The position numbers and the translations under genes are program-made. The notes beneath the pieces are model-generated. The model was not told where the DNA came from, did no database searches, and saw nothing but the letters and a program-made list of their open reading frames with translations. From positions 248,001 through 312,000 of the forward strand of contig NZ_VFSD01000001.1 of the NCBI RefSeq assembly GCF_014332515.1: a stretch of DNA of 64,000 bases, in the 5' to 3' direction. The stretch's first letter is position 1, and every line of letters begins with the position of its first letter. The DNA is from Pontibacter beigongshangensis (lineage in GTDB: Bacteria > Bacteroidota > Bacteroidia > Cytophagales > Hymenobacteraceae). Below, piece after piece: positions 45,823 to 54,126 of the stretch.

Positions 45823-47284
45823 TTACCCTGAAATTTTTATGGTTGTCGATCCGCTTTTTAATGGACTTCAGAATGGAGGCATACAGTTCCTTTTTTAGAA
45901 TCTGGTCTTCACATCCGGCGTCGATGCTGGGGTTGTCGTTCACTTCGATTACGTAGGCTTTTCCATCTATTTCTTTTACATCAACGCCATATAGCCCATC
46001 CCCGATCAGGTTTGCTGCCTTAAGCGCTGTGTGCATCACCACAAACGGCACCTCCTCAAAAGGAACTGTCCGAACGGCCCCCTCTGTGTTGTGCTTCTTG
46101 CCGTTCCAGTTGTAAATCTGCCAGTGGCCTTTGGCCATGAAATACTTGCAGGCATAGAGCGGCTGCTTGTCCAGTATGCCAATTCGCCAGTCATAATCTG
46201 TGGGGATATACTCCTGCCCGATTACGAGTTCCGAGTCCAGCAGCATGGTGTCCAGCTCCTGCGCCAGGCTCTCGGTATCTTTTGCCTTCACCACCCCTTG
46301 CGAAAAGGAGCTGTCGGGTGTCTTGAGCACGCAAGGCAAGCCCAATTCCCGCTCCACCTGTTTCCGGTTGTCTTTGTGAATGATCATGGTTTTAGGGGTC
46401 GGCACTTTTGCTTTTGCCAGCAGCTCTGCCAGGTATACCTTGTTCGTGCAACGCAGAATCGATTCGGGATCATCGATCACCACCAGCCCTTCGGCATAGG
46501 CTTTGCGGGAGAACTTGTAGGTGTGGTGATTCACGGCAGTCGTTTCCCTGATAAAAAGGGCGTCGAACTCGGCGAGCCGGCGGTAGTCGTCTTTGGTAAT
46601 GAGCTCGGTATAAAAGCCCAGGCTATCGGCGGCATCCAGGAAATGCTGGATGGCTTTCTTGTTGGATGGCGGCCCCTTCTCCTCCGGGTCAACCAGGATG
46701 GCCAGGTCGTATACTTTGCGGTTCAGCCGGGCACCGGAGAAGCGGTGGCGCGCAAAATATGATTTTGCAAACGTTTCCAGGTACTTCCAATGATAGTCCG
46801 GCACCTCGTTTATTGGAATGGCCGACACGCTTTGCAGCACCCACTCCTCTTTCTTGATGAATTGCACCCTCAGCAGCGGCGCCTGAAACAGGTCGTGTAG
46901 CTGTTTGCAGAGCTTCTCATACTTATTGGCTACATTCTGCCCAAAATAAATACTGAGCGTAAAGGTTTTGGAACGTAAAGAGCCCAGGCTTTTCTTGATC
47001 AGGTCCTCGATCTCCACGGTGATGGCCCTCACAATGGTCTGGGTTTTGAGGTCCTGCATGGTGGTTACGCTCGGAATGGGCTTGTGCCCGCGCGCCTCGG
47101 CCAGCAGCGACACGTAATATCCGGCGGTCTGGTACTTGTAGGACCTGCAAAGATTAAAAATCCGGGCATGTTTGATTTCGGTGTAAGCCGTATCAGTTAG
47201 GTATTTTTGAACATCTACTACCTCCACATCTTCTATCGTGACGCCCCAGTCTTTTGGGTAGTCTACCACAACAATTTTTCGCAT
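45815..47284 (-). CDS. RimK-type ATP-grasp ligase with RLAN N-terminal domain
   Basis: The 489-residue protein has an N-terminal RLAN-type domain (about 1 to 150; RKIVVVDYPKDWGVTIEDVE, RSYKYQTAGYYVSLLAEARG, TQTIVRAITVEIEDLIKKS) and a C-terminal RimK ATP-grasp domain (about 195 to 480). ATP-grasp motifs include VPTPKTMIIHKDNRKQVERE, LPCVLKTPDSSFSQGVV, GQEYIPTDYDWRIGILD and IEVNDNPSIDAGCED, which holds the Mg ligands. RimK relatives add amino acids such as Glu to a peptide or cofactor C-terminus. It starts 3 bases after the peptidase stop. Confidence 0.9.
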   Translation of the reverse strand: MRKIVVVDYPKDWGVTIEDVEVVDVQKYLTDTAYTEIKHARIFNLCRSYKYQTAGYYVSLLAEARGHKPIPSVTTMQDLKTQTIVRAITVEIEDLIKKSLGSLRSKTFTLSIYFGQNVANKYEKLCKQLHDLFQAPLLRVQFIKKEEWVLQSVSAIPINEVPDYHWKYLETFAKSYFARHRFSGARLNRKVYDLAILVDPEEKGPPSNKKAIQHFLDAADSLGFYTELITKDDYRRLAEFDALFIRETTAVNHHTYKFSRKAYAEGLVVIDDPESILRCTNKVYLAELLAKAKVPTPKTMIIHKDNRKQVERELGLPCVLKTPDSSFSQGVVKAKDTESLAQELDTMLLDSELVIGQEYIPTDYDWRIGILDKQPLYACKYFMAKGHWQIYNWNGKKHNTEGAVRTVPFEEVPFVVMHTALKAANLIGDGLYGVDVKEIDGKAYVIEVNDNPSIDAGCEDQILKKELYASILKSIKKRIDNHKNFRVNE

Positions 47285-47287
47285 TTT

Positions 47288-48013
47288 TTATTCCTGAGAA
47301 GTTTCCGGTAAGGCAGGTTGAATAGCAAGCAGGTTGGCATCGTAGGTGGCCATGCCCAGCATAATGGAATTCAGCAGCCGCGACACATTAACCTGGTAAT
47401 AATTATTTTGGAAGAAGGGATTCTCTTTATATGGGTCGGCCACGACAATGTGCTTCTGGTCTTCGGCAAAGCCGCACAACACAACAAAATGCCCCATCGG
47501 GAAGCCCTGTACATCATCGTAAACGGAGGCACCCAGCTTATCGGTGCATTCGCGGGCGCTCTGGTACAGGTAGGTGGCACTAAGCCCGGTGAGCAGCGGC
47601 ACCCTTTGCTCAAAATATTTGCGCAGCAGGCCTTTCGTAAGATCTGTGCAGCGCAGCTCCCCTCCCAGCTCCAGAAACTCGATGTAAGCCCGCGTGGCCC
47701 TCTCAAATTTGCTGGTGTGTTTTTTCAGTTCCAGCTGCATTTCCAGTTTCTCTATTATCTCCTCGTTATCAAGTTTAAACCAGGTAGGATCAAACACGTG
47801 CAGGTTATAGGTATAGATGCGGGCACGGTAGCCTCGTTTCAGGGCGTGACTGGCCAGCAACACCTCCAGGGTGCCGCCTTCATCGAGATATGGCACTTCC
47901 CTGATTACCTCATTGAGCGGTATCGGGTCGTTGAAGTAGCGGTACACGGCATGCAGGCTGGTAGGGCCGCAGGTGGAGTCGTCGGGTTGCGTATGTATCT
48001 TAATCGGAATCAC
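47288..48013 (-). CDS. C39-like papain-fold peptidase, first gene of the ligase operon
   Basis: The start is a GTG at 48013 (MIPIKIHTQPDDSTCGPTSL). The 241 residues show a papain-like triad: Gln9 and Cys15 in TQPDDSTCGPTS, His175 in MGHFVVLCGF and Asp193 in VVADPY. There is no transporter fusion or signal peptide, so it acts in the cytoplasm. Bacteriocin-type C39 domains cut after double Gly. Here the substrate may be a peptide or isopeptide made by the downstream ligases. It leads a four-gene operon spaced 3, -8 and -26 bases. Confidence 0.82.
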   Translation of the reverse strand: MIPIKIHTQPDDSTCGPTSLHAVYRYFNDPIPLNEVIREVPYLDEGGTLEVLLASHALKRGYRARIYTYNLHVFDPTWFKLDNEEIIEKLEMQLELKKHTSKFERATRAYIEFLELGGELRCTDLTKGLLRKYFEQRVPLLTGLSATYLYQSARECTDKLGASVYDDVQGFPMGHFVVLCGFAEDQKHIVVADPYKENPFFQNNYYQVNVSRLLNSIMLGMATYDANLLAIQPALPETSQE

Positions 48014-48104
48014 ATCGGCTGGTTTGCTTGTAACAGAAACAATGTGCCCTTTATACGCGGATTGCGAAGGAAGTTTTGCGAAAAGAGGTTGTTTTAAAAA
48101 GAAT

Positions 48105-48137
48105 AAAGCTGACAGGTTTTAGGACCGTGTCAGCTTT
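48105..48137 (-). terminator. terminator of the arginine operon
   Basis: A perfect 10-bp stem, AAAGCTGACA (48105-48114) with TGTCAGCTTT (48128-48137). On the minus strand ATTCTTTTTAAA follows. It separates the arg operon from the peptidase-ligase operon. Confidence 0.8.
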
Positions 48138-48149
48138 AGGTAAAAAGTC

Positions 48150-48180
48150 AATTATTTGAATGAAAAAGGCCCTCCGGAGG
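48150..48180 (+). repeat. dispersed intergenic repeat, copy 13
   Basis: It reads AATTATTTGAATGAAAAAG, then GCCCTCCGGAGG. It is followed by CACCAGACGCAGGACATT, which also follows copy 15 with small changes. Confidence 0.75.
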
Positions 48181-48352
48181 CAAAAACGGGACACCAGACG
48201 CAGGACATTGGACGCAAGACATATTAGCTAGCGTAAGGTCGTTATTTTGTCAGTTGGTGATTGTTGCTTGTTTATTTTGATCGTTTTATGACCTTCCCCC
48301 TGGCCAATCACCTTCAAATTTTTAAATCAACCATGTAGCCTTTAAACCATTT

Positions 48353-48411
48353 AACAATCAGCAACTAACAATCAGCAACAATGTCATCAGCAACAATGTC
48401 ATCAGCAACTA
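48353..48411 (+). repeat. short tandem repeat array
   Basis: Two units of AACAATCAGCAACW are followed by two units of ATGTCATCAGCAACW. The AACAATCARCAA motif recurs in the argD-argC gap (55383-55630). Confidence 0.7.
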
Positions 48412-48422
48412 CCCATCGAACT

Positions 48423-48453
48423 AATTATTCGAATGAAAATGCCCTTCAGGAGG
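48423..48453 (+). repeat. dispersed intergenic repeat, copy 14
   Basis: It reads AATTATTCGAATGAAAAT, then GCCCTTCAGGAGG. It ends 15 bases from the argH stop. Confidence 0.75.
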
Positions 48454-48467
48454 TAGAAAAACGGCTG

Positions 48468-49799
48468 CTAACTTACGAGTTCCTGAAGCGCTTTCTCGGC
48501 ACGACTGAAGTTGAATCCTTTAACGGCCTGCTCCATGAGTCCGCGGATCTGCTCGTTGCACAGGTTGCCGATGCTTCCTTCGTGAGTGTGGGTGACAGAG
48601 GCTGGCACTGTGAAGCTGCCTGCCTCTATCGAAGCTCCCACATTTTTGTAGGCATCGCGGAAAGGAACGCCGCTCAACACCTCGGCATTCACGGCATCTA
48701 CACTGAAGGCGTATTTATATTTCTCCTCTTCCATAATCTTGTCGCGCACCTGCAGGTGCTCCGCCATAAAGGCCATCATCTGCAGGCAGTTTTCTATTTC
48801 GGAAAAGGCTGGAAACAGGCATTCTTTCAGCAGCTGCAACTCCCGGTGGTAGCCGGAAGGCAGGTTCACCAGCATCATGGTCACTTCATTTGGAAGCGCC
48901 TGCAGGCGATTGCACTTGCCTCGCATGATCTCGAACACGTCCGGATTCTTTTTATGGGGCATGATGCTGGAGCCTGTGGTGAGGTTATCGGGCAAGGTTA
49001 CAAAAGCGAAATTTTGACTCATGTACAGGCACAGGTCCATAGCCATTCTGGCCAGGGTAGCCGCCACAGAAGCCAGGGCCACGGAAACCACACGCTCCGT
49101 TTTTCCACGCCCCATCTGCGCGTACACCACGTTGTAGTTCAGCGACTCGAAGCCTAGCAGATCAGTGGTCATCTGGCGATTGAGCGGAAACGACGAACCA
49201 TAACCGGCAGCTGAGCCAAGCGGGTTTTTGTCGGTTATCTTGTAAGCCGCCTGCAGCAGGTGCATGTCATCGATCAGGCTTTCGGCGTAGGCGCCGAACC
49301 ACAGGCCAAACGACGAAGGCATGGCTACCTGCAGGTGCGTGTAGCCTGGCAGGAGCTTATCTTTATGTTTTTCGCTTTGTGTCAGTAGCACCTCGAACAG
49401 GTTTTGTACCTGCTGTACGGTTTGCTGCAGCTGGTGCCGGAAAAAAAGCTTCAGGTCCACCAGCACCTGGTCGTTTCGGGAGCGGCCGCTGTGTATTTTC
49501 TTGCCGGCCTCTCCAACCCGCCGTGTCAGTTCCAGCTCCACCTGCGAGTGTACATCCTCTACACCTGGCTCGATAGAGAACTCTCCTTTCTGAATACTTT
49601 GGTAAATTATTTTTAACTCCCGTTGCAGCTCGTCCAGCTCGGCCTTCTCCAGCAGCCCGATGCTCTCCAACATGCGCGTGTGGGCGAGCGAACCGAGCAC
49701 ATCGAAAGCAGCCAGTTGCAAATCAAAATCCGGGTCTCTGCCAACCGTGAACTTTTCTATTTCGGATGCGACACTTGTGTTCTTCTGCCAGAGTTTCAT
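48468..49799 (-). CDS. argH: argininosuccinate lyase
   Basis: The 443-residue cytoplasmic enzyme starts MKLWQKNTSVASEIEKFTVG and splits argininosuccinate into arginine and fumarate. Family blocks are EDVHSQVELELTRRVGEAGK, IHSGRSRNDQVLVDLKLFF, LPGYTHLQVAMPSSFGLW and the fumarase-superfamily signature GSSIMPHKKNPD with the catalytic Ser loop. It is the last gene of the arg operon. A long inverted repeat fills the 156-bp gap before it. Confidence 0.95.
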   Translation of the reverse strand: MKLWQKNTSVASEIEKFTVGRDPDFDLQLAAFDVLGSLAHTRMLESIGLLEKAELDELQRELKIIYQSIQKGEFSIEPGVEDVHSQVELELTRRVGEAGKKIHSGRSRNDQVLVDLKLFFRHQLQQTVQQVQNLFEVLLTQSEKHKDKLLPGYTHLQVAMPSSFGLWFGAYAESLIDDMHLLQAAYKITDKNPLGSAAGYGSSFPLNRQMTTDLLGFESLNYNVVYAQMGRGKTERVVSVALASVAATLARMAMDLCLYMSQNFAFVTLPDNLTTGSSIMPHKKNPDVFEIMRGKCNRLQALPNEVTMMLVNLPSGYHRELQLLKECLFPAFSEIENCLQMMAFMAEHLQVRDKIMEEEKYKYAFSVDAVNAEVLSGVPFRDAYKNVGASIEAGSFTVPASVTHTHEGSIGNLCNEQIRGLMEQAVKGFNFSRAEKALQELVS

Positions 49800-49803
49800 T
49801 TTA

Positions 49804-49959
49804 TTAGATGTTAGATAGTAGATGTTAGACTAAAAATTTGGACAGGAGCAAAAGTAACAGAAATAGAGGTATGTGTTAAGCGAAAGTTATAATTAGGTTA
49901 GATGCAAGCTCTGTAAATTTCAGCATATGAAATTCTAACATCTATTATCTAACATCTAG
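49804..49959. repeat. 26-bp inverted repeat bracketing the argE-argH gap
   Basis: Bases 49804-49829 (TTAGATGTTAGATAGTAG then ATGTTAGA) are the inverse of 49934-49959 with about two mismatches. Each arm is itself built of a repeated TAGATGTTAGA unit. The distal arm touches the argE stop and the proximal arm lies 5 bases before the argH ATG, so the mRNA could fold a long hairpin next to the argH start. Confidence 0.7.
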
Positions 49960-51029
49960 CGTCTAAAAAGGACTTGCTCCAGCAGCTGCACATACAGGCT
50001 GATCCCCTCCTCTATTTCATGCAGGTAAATAAACTCGTCGGCCATGTGAGAGCGGGCGGAGTCTCCGGGGCCCAGCTTTAAGGACGGAATGGAGAGCAGC
50101 GCCTGGTCGGAGGTGGTGGGTGAGCCGTAGGTGTTTCGTCCTAACGACAAGCCCGCCTGCACCAGCGGATGCTCCATCGGGATAGAAGATGGCCGCAGGC
50201 GCATGGAGCGTGGACTAACCTCTGCCTTTACATTAGACTTAATGATCTCCAGCACTTCTTCCATTGTATGCGCATCCGTCAGGCGCACGTCTACGGTATA
50301 TTGGCACTGGTCCGGCACCACGTTGTGCTGTGTGCCCGACTGCACCATGGTTACCGACATTTTTATAGGACCGAGGTAAGCTGATGCCTTCGGAAATCTA
50401 AAATCTTTGAACCACAGGATATCCGGCAGCGCTTCGTAAATGGCATTTATGCCTTCTTCGCGGGCAGCGTGTCCTGATTTTCCCCTGGCTACACAATCCA
50501 ACACCAGCAGTCCTTTTTCGGCTACGGCCAGGTGCATAAGGGTAGGTTCTCCTACAATGGCAGCCTCTAAGGGGCCCAGTTCCGGCACGACTAGCTCAAT
50601 ACCGTTTCTTCCTGAGATCTCTTCTTCGGCGGTAGCCGCCATCACCAGGTTATAGGCCATGCCTTCTGCTTTGTAAAAGTGCAGGAACGTAGCCAGCAGC
50701 GATACCAGGCAACCACCTGCGTCATTGCTTCCCAGGCCGTACAGCCTGCCGTCTTGTACCGTTGGGGCAAAAGGGTCGCGGATGTAGCTGGTGTTGGGTT
50801 TTACGGTGTCGTGGTGCGAGTTGAGGAGCAGTGTGGGTAGTGCCGGGTTAAAATGTTTGTTAAAGGCCCAGACATTGTTGAGTTTCCGGTGCACCTGCTC
50901 CACCCCATGCCGCTCCAGAAAAAGCGCAATGGCAGCAGCCGTCTTGTCCTCTTCCCGGCTGAATGACTGAATAGAAATAAGCTCTTTCAGCAGCGCCGTT
51001 GCCTCCTGGTACAGTTCCTGCATACCCAT
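49956..51029 (-). CDS. argE: M20-family deacylase of the arginine pathway (ArgE/DapE-like)
   Basis: The 357-residue protein is a zinc amidohydrolase. Metal-site motifs are LLNSHHDTVKPN, LYGLGSNDAGGCLVSLLAT, TAEEEISGRNG with the catalytic Glu, and RSHMADEFIYLHEIEEG. The dimerisation domain (about 165 to 270) contains VARGKSGHAAREEGINAIY. In this cluster it should remove the acyl group from acylcitrulline or acylornithine, giving citrulline for ArgG. The acyl group is inferred to be succinyl from ArgF'. Two ATGs two codons apart are possible starts. It is 2 bases from proC. Confidence 0.88.
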   Translation of the reverse strand: MGMQELYQEATALLKELISIQSFSREEDKTAAAIALFLERHGVEQVHRKLNNVWAFNKHFNPALPTLLLNSHHDTVKPNTSYIRDPFAPTVQDGRLYGLGSNDAGGCLVSLLATFLHFYKAEGMAYNLVMAATAEEEISGRNGIELVVPELGPLEAAIVGEPTLMHLAVAEKGLLVLDCVARGKSGHAAREEGINAIYEALPDILWFKDFRFPKASAYLGPIKMSVTMVQSGTQHNVVPDQCQYTVDVRLTDAHTMEEVLEIIKSNVKAEVSPRSMRLRPSSIPMEHPLVQAGLSLGRNTYGSPTTSDQALLSIPSLKLGPGDSARSHMADEFIYLHEIEEGISLYVQLLEQVLFRR

Positions 51030-51031
51030 GC

Positions 51032-51847
51032 CTACTCCTTGTGGTACAGCTGCTCAGCTTTGGCTGATGATAACTTAATGCCTTTGATCATGGCAGAACT
51101 GAAACCGTGGTGCTCCATCTCGTTAAGTCCGGCAATTGTGCAGCCCTTTGGAGAGGTTACTTTGTCGATCTCATTCTCAGGATGGCTACTGTTCTGTAGC
51201 AGCAGCGATGCAGCTCCTTTTGCCGTTTGAGCTGCCATACGCAAAGCATCTTTGGCATGAAAACCGATTTCTGTTCCGCCCTGTGCTGCTGCCCGTATAG
51301 AGCGCAGGAAAAAAGCTATACCACAGGCAACGAGTGCCGTAGCTGATGACATGAGTTCTTCCTCAATCTCCACCGTTTCTCCCACTGAGTCGAAAATATC
51401 TTTTACCAGCGCCGTGCTTTCAGCCGATGCGTTGCCGGCCAGGCAGGTCATGGACTCACGGATGGCGATGGCTGTGTTTGGCATGGCACGAATCACTTCC
51501 ACTGGCTTCCCAAGGCGCTGCACAATATCAGCAACCGTTACGCCCGTCACGATCGAGATGAACAGGTGCCGTTTGGGGTCTACGCTCTCGGAGATGGTGT
51601 CGAGTACGCTGTCGAGTTGCTGGGGCAGAATGCTCAGGATGATAATATCGGCCTGTACCACAGCCAGCGCATTGTTGGTCGATGCCTTGTAACCTTCTTT
51701 TACTATATCGTCGAGCTGACGCAGGTTGCGGCGGGTTAAGGTAATGTTTTCCGCCTGGTATTTTCCGGATGCGAACATGCCTTTGGCTATGGCAATTCCC
51801 ATATTGCCACCACCCAGTATGGCCACTTTTTTAGATTCAGTACGCAT
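51032..51847 (-). CDS. proC: pyrroline-5-carboxylate reductase
   Basis: The 271-residue NAD(P)H enzyme has the Rossmann motif KKVAILGGGNMGIAIAKGMF, the block IIILSILPQQLDSVLDTISE, VIRAMPNTAIAIRESMTCLA and the C-terminal dimer helices with TAKGAASLLLQNSSHPENEI, ending in a GCTIAGLNEMEHHGF signature. It makes proline. Its place in an arg operon couples proline and arginine synthesis from glutamate, as in other Bacteroidota. A 453-bp repeat-bearing gap separates it from argB upstream. Confidence 0.95.
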   Translation of the reverse strand: MRTESKKVAILGGGNMGIAIAKGMFASGKYQAENITLTRRNLRQLDDIVKEGYKASTNNALAVVQADIIILSILPQQLDSVLDTISESVDPKRHLFISIVTGVTVADIVQRLGKPVEVIRAMPNTAIAIRESMTCLAGNASAESTALVKDIFDSVGETVEIEEELMSSATALVACGIAFFLRSIRAAAQGGTEIGFHAKDALRMAAQTAKGAASLLLQNSSHPENEIDKVTSPKGCTIAGLNEMEHHGFSSAMIKGIKLSSAKAEQLYHKE

Positions 51848-52006
51848 GGTTCATTTTGCTTTCAAGGTGCAATTTACCATTTTTCTTCTTGCCAGTAGCC
51901 AATAGTAAGTTTTCCGGCAATTTTAAATGCCGTTTTAGTTGGTTGTAAAACCAGGCACTGCCCCCTGCAAGCTGGAACCGGGTAAGGCGGATTTCTATCT
52001 GGTACA

Positions 52007-52043
52007 AATTATTTGAATGAAAACGCCCTTCCGGAGGCTTTTT
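52007..52043 (+). repeat. dispersed intergenic repeat, copy 15
   Basis: It reads AATTATTTGAATGAAAAC, then GCCCTTCCGGAGGCTTTTTT. It is followed by CACCAGACACAGGACTT, as after copy 13. Confidence 0.75.
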
Positions 52044-52196
52044 TAGTCACCAGACACAGGACTTCTTTATTAGCTAAAAGTGAATAGTTCTGAGTGAAGT
52101 GTGGCCGGTTTTCCGTGTCAGTGTAAATGGTTTATTTTGAGGACCCTAAACCTACAGGTTAAGCCTGAAAATATCAGCACCTTAGCACCTGAACCA

Positions 52197-52227
52197 AATT
52201 ATTTGAATGGAAATGGCCCTCCTGAGG
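52197..52227 (+). repeat. dispersed intergenic repeat, copy 16
   Basis: It reads AATTATTTGAATGGAAATG, then GCCCTCCTGAGG. It lies 190 bp from copy 15 in the same orientation, both within the proC-argB gap. Confidence 0.75.
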
Positions 52228-52300
52228 TAATTTTCAGTGATGAGGCCGCTGCTCTAATTTACGCTTTAGCCAGTAAAAATCATTTGCAGCGTCGCTATCG

Positions 52301-53095
52301 CTACAACTTGATCAGCGTGCCAGCCTCTCCTCCTGCTACTATGGTTTTGATTTCGGCCGCGTCTCCGATCACAACAGCGCTCACACCCTGGTCCAAGGCC
52401 GCAAAGGCGTTGTCGAGCTTCGGGATCATGCCCTGGTTCACAATGCCATCGGCCTTTAACTGCTGATAGGAAGCCTTGTCTATGGTGGCAATAACGGAAT
52501 CATCGTCCTCGGCATTTTGCAGCACCCCTTTTTTCTCAAAACAGTAGATCAGCTTCACCACATAATGACCTGCCAGAGCGGTGGCCAGTACCGAGGCAAT
52601 GGTATCGGCGTTGGTGTTGAGCAGGTTGCCCTGGCCGTCGTGTGTGAGCGGGGCGCAGACAGGGGTGATGCCACTTTTCAGAAAGGTGTCCAGCACCAGG
52701 GAGTTGATGGTTTCAGGGCCGGCCACATCTCCAACAAAACCATAGTCGATTTGCTTTACCGGGCGTTTGGTGGCGGGAATTATGTTGGCATCGGCTCCTG
52801 TAAGCCCGATGGCGTTGCAGCCCATGCTTTGGAGCTGGGCCACTACGTTTTTGTTCACCAACCCGGCATACACCATCGTCACCAGCTTCAGGGTTTCGGC
52901 ATCGGTAATGCGACGGCCTTCCACAAGATTGGGTTCAATGCCTAACTTTTTGCCTATGATAGAGGCTATTTTACCGCCTCCGTGAATGAGCAGCTTTGGC
53001 TCTGGCAGCGTAGCAAAATCCTGCAGGAAGCTCTCCAGCTTTAGCGGAGAATCGAGGATGTTGCCACCAATTTTTATGATGTGTAAAGTTTGCAC
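52301..53095 (-). CDS. argB: N-acylglutamate kinase
   Basis: The start is a GTG at 53095 (MQTLHIIKIGGNILDSPLKL). The 264-residue amino-acid-kinase-fold protein has the phosphate loop KIGGN, LLIHGGGKIASIIGKKLGIE, EGRRITDAETLKLVTMVYAG and NTNADTIASVLATALAGHYV. It phosphorylates N-acyl-glutamate on the gamma carboxylate. The known Bacteroides homologue prefers the succinyl substrate, and the same is inferred here. A terminator-like hairpin lies just upstream, between it and argF'. Confidence 0.94.
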   Translation of the reverse strand: MQTLHIIKIGGNILDSPLKLESFLQDFATLPEPKLLIHGGGKIASIIGKKLGIEPNLVEGRRITDAETLKLVTMVYAGLVNKNVVAQLQSMGCNAIGLTGADANIIPATKRPVKQIDYGFVGDVAGPETINSLVLDTFLKSGITPVCAPLTHDGQGNLLNTNADTIASVLATALAGHYVVKLIYCFEKKGVLQNAEDDDSVIATIDKASYQQLKADGIVNQGMIPKLDNAFAALDQGVSAVVIGDAAEIKTIVAGGEAGTLIKL

Positions 53096-53111
53096 GAGAT
53101 TCGGGGATTAT

Positions 53112-53148
53112 AAAACCCCGGCAGGTTATCAAGATCTGCCGGGGTTTT
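53112..53148 (-). terminator. perfect terminator-like hairpin inside the arg operon
   Basis: AAAACCCCGGCAG (53112-53124) pairs with CTGCCGGGGTTTT (53136-53148) without mismatch. On the minus strand it lies between the argF' stop and the argB GTG and ends in GGGGTTTTATAA. It could cause partial termination, or protect or process the mRNA. Confidence 0.75.
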
Positions 53149-53159
53149 CATTTCCTGTT

Positions 53160-54113
53160 TTATTTAGAATTTTCCAGCAGTTGCTTGAGTACTGCCTGCG
53201 CCGCAAAAACACGGTTGCCAGCTTCCTGAATAACCAAAGAGTTGGGGCCATCCAGAATCTCGTCGCTCAGCTCCAGGCCACGGCGCACCGGCAGGCAGTG
53301 CATTACTTTGGCGTTATTGGTGTTGCTCAGCTTCTCGTTGGTCATCATCCAGCCTTCACCGTCAGACAACACCTTGCCGTATTCCTGGTAAGACGACCAG
53401 TTCTTCACGTAAATAAAGTCGGCGTCCTGCAACGCTTTCTCCTGGTCGTATTCGATGGTGGCGCCTTCCGTAAAGCTGCTCTCCAGTTCGTATCCTTCGG
53501 GATGCGTAATCACAAAATCCACATCGGCAGCGCACATCCATTCGGCAAACGAGTTCGGTACAGCCTGTGGCAGCGCCTTTACGTGCGGTGCCCAGGTAAG
53601 CACTACTTTGGGCCTGCGTCCGGCTGGTTTGTGTTCTGTAATGGTTACCAGGTCGGCCAGGCTCTGCAGGGGGTGCCGCGTGGCAGACTCCAGGCTCAGA
53701 ATCGGAATGCCGGTGTACTTGATGAATTTGTTCAGGATGTCCTCGCTGTAATCTTCTTCTTTGTTTTGCAGCTTCGGGAAAGAACGCAGACCCAGAATGT
53801 CGCAATACTGCCCCATTACGGCCGCAGCTTCTTTAATGTGCTCTACGGTGGTGCCGTTCATCACCGCGCCTTCCTGCGTCTCCAGGGCCCAGCCTTCTTT
53901 GTCAAGGTTCATCACCATCACGTTCATGCCCAGGTTCAGGGCAGCCTTCTGCGTGCTGAGGCGGGTACGTAAACTTGGGTTCAGGAAAATAAGGCCGAGC
54001 GTTTTGCCGGCTCCCAGGTCTTTATGAGCAAGCGGAGATTTTTTAAGTTCCAGCGCTTCGTTTACGAGAGCGGCCACGTCGGCTACATCGTGCACAGAAG
54101 TATAGTTTTTCAT
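53160..54113 (-). CDS. argF': N-succinyl/N-acetyl-ornithine carbamoyltransferase (ArgF')
   Basis: The 317-residue enzyme has the carbamoyl phosphate motif LNPSLRTRLSTQKAALNLG, the block SATRHPLQSLADLVTI, and HCLPVRRGLELSDEILDG. It aligns with the Bacteroides SOTCase across its length, including TWAPHVKALPQAVPNSFAEW. The residue that sets acyl specificity (Glu92 in Xanthomonas AOTCase, Pro90 in B. fragilis SOTCase) is Val90 here, in NGTTVEHIKEA. E92V is known to turn an AOTCase into an SOTCase, so succinylornithine is the predicted substrate. The product is acylcitrulline. Confidence 0.93.
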   Translation of the reverse strand: MKNYTSVHDVADVAALVNEALELKKSPLAHKDLGAGKTLGLIFLNPSLRTRLSTQKAALNLGMNVMVMNLDKEGWALETQEGAVMNGTTVEHIKEAAAVMGQYCDILGLRSFPKLQNKEEDYSEDILNKFIKYTGIPILSLESATRHPLQSLADLVTITEHKPAGRRPKVVLTWAPHVKALPQAVPNSFAEWMCAADVDFVITHPEGYELESSFTEGATIEYDQEKALQDADFIYVKNWSSYQEYGKVLSDGEGWMMTNEKLSNTNNAKVMHCLPVRRGLELSDEILDGPNSLVIQEAGNRVFAAQAVLKQLLENSK

Positions 54114-54126
54114 AGTTATTGGGTTA

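Noticed and set aside
44554..47284. A glutathione synthesis operon (gshA plus an ATP-grasp gshB)
   Set aside because: The ATP-grasp protein is of the RLAN-RimK type, not GshB, and a peptidase and an amidohydrolase accompany it. Glutathione cannot be excluded, but the set does not fit it well.
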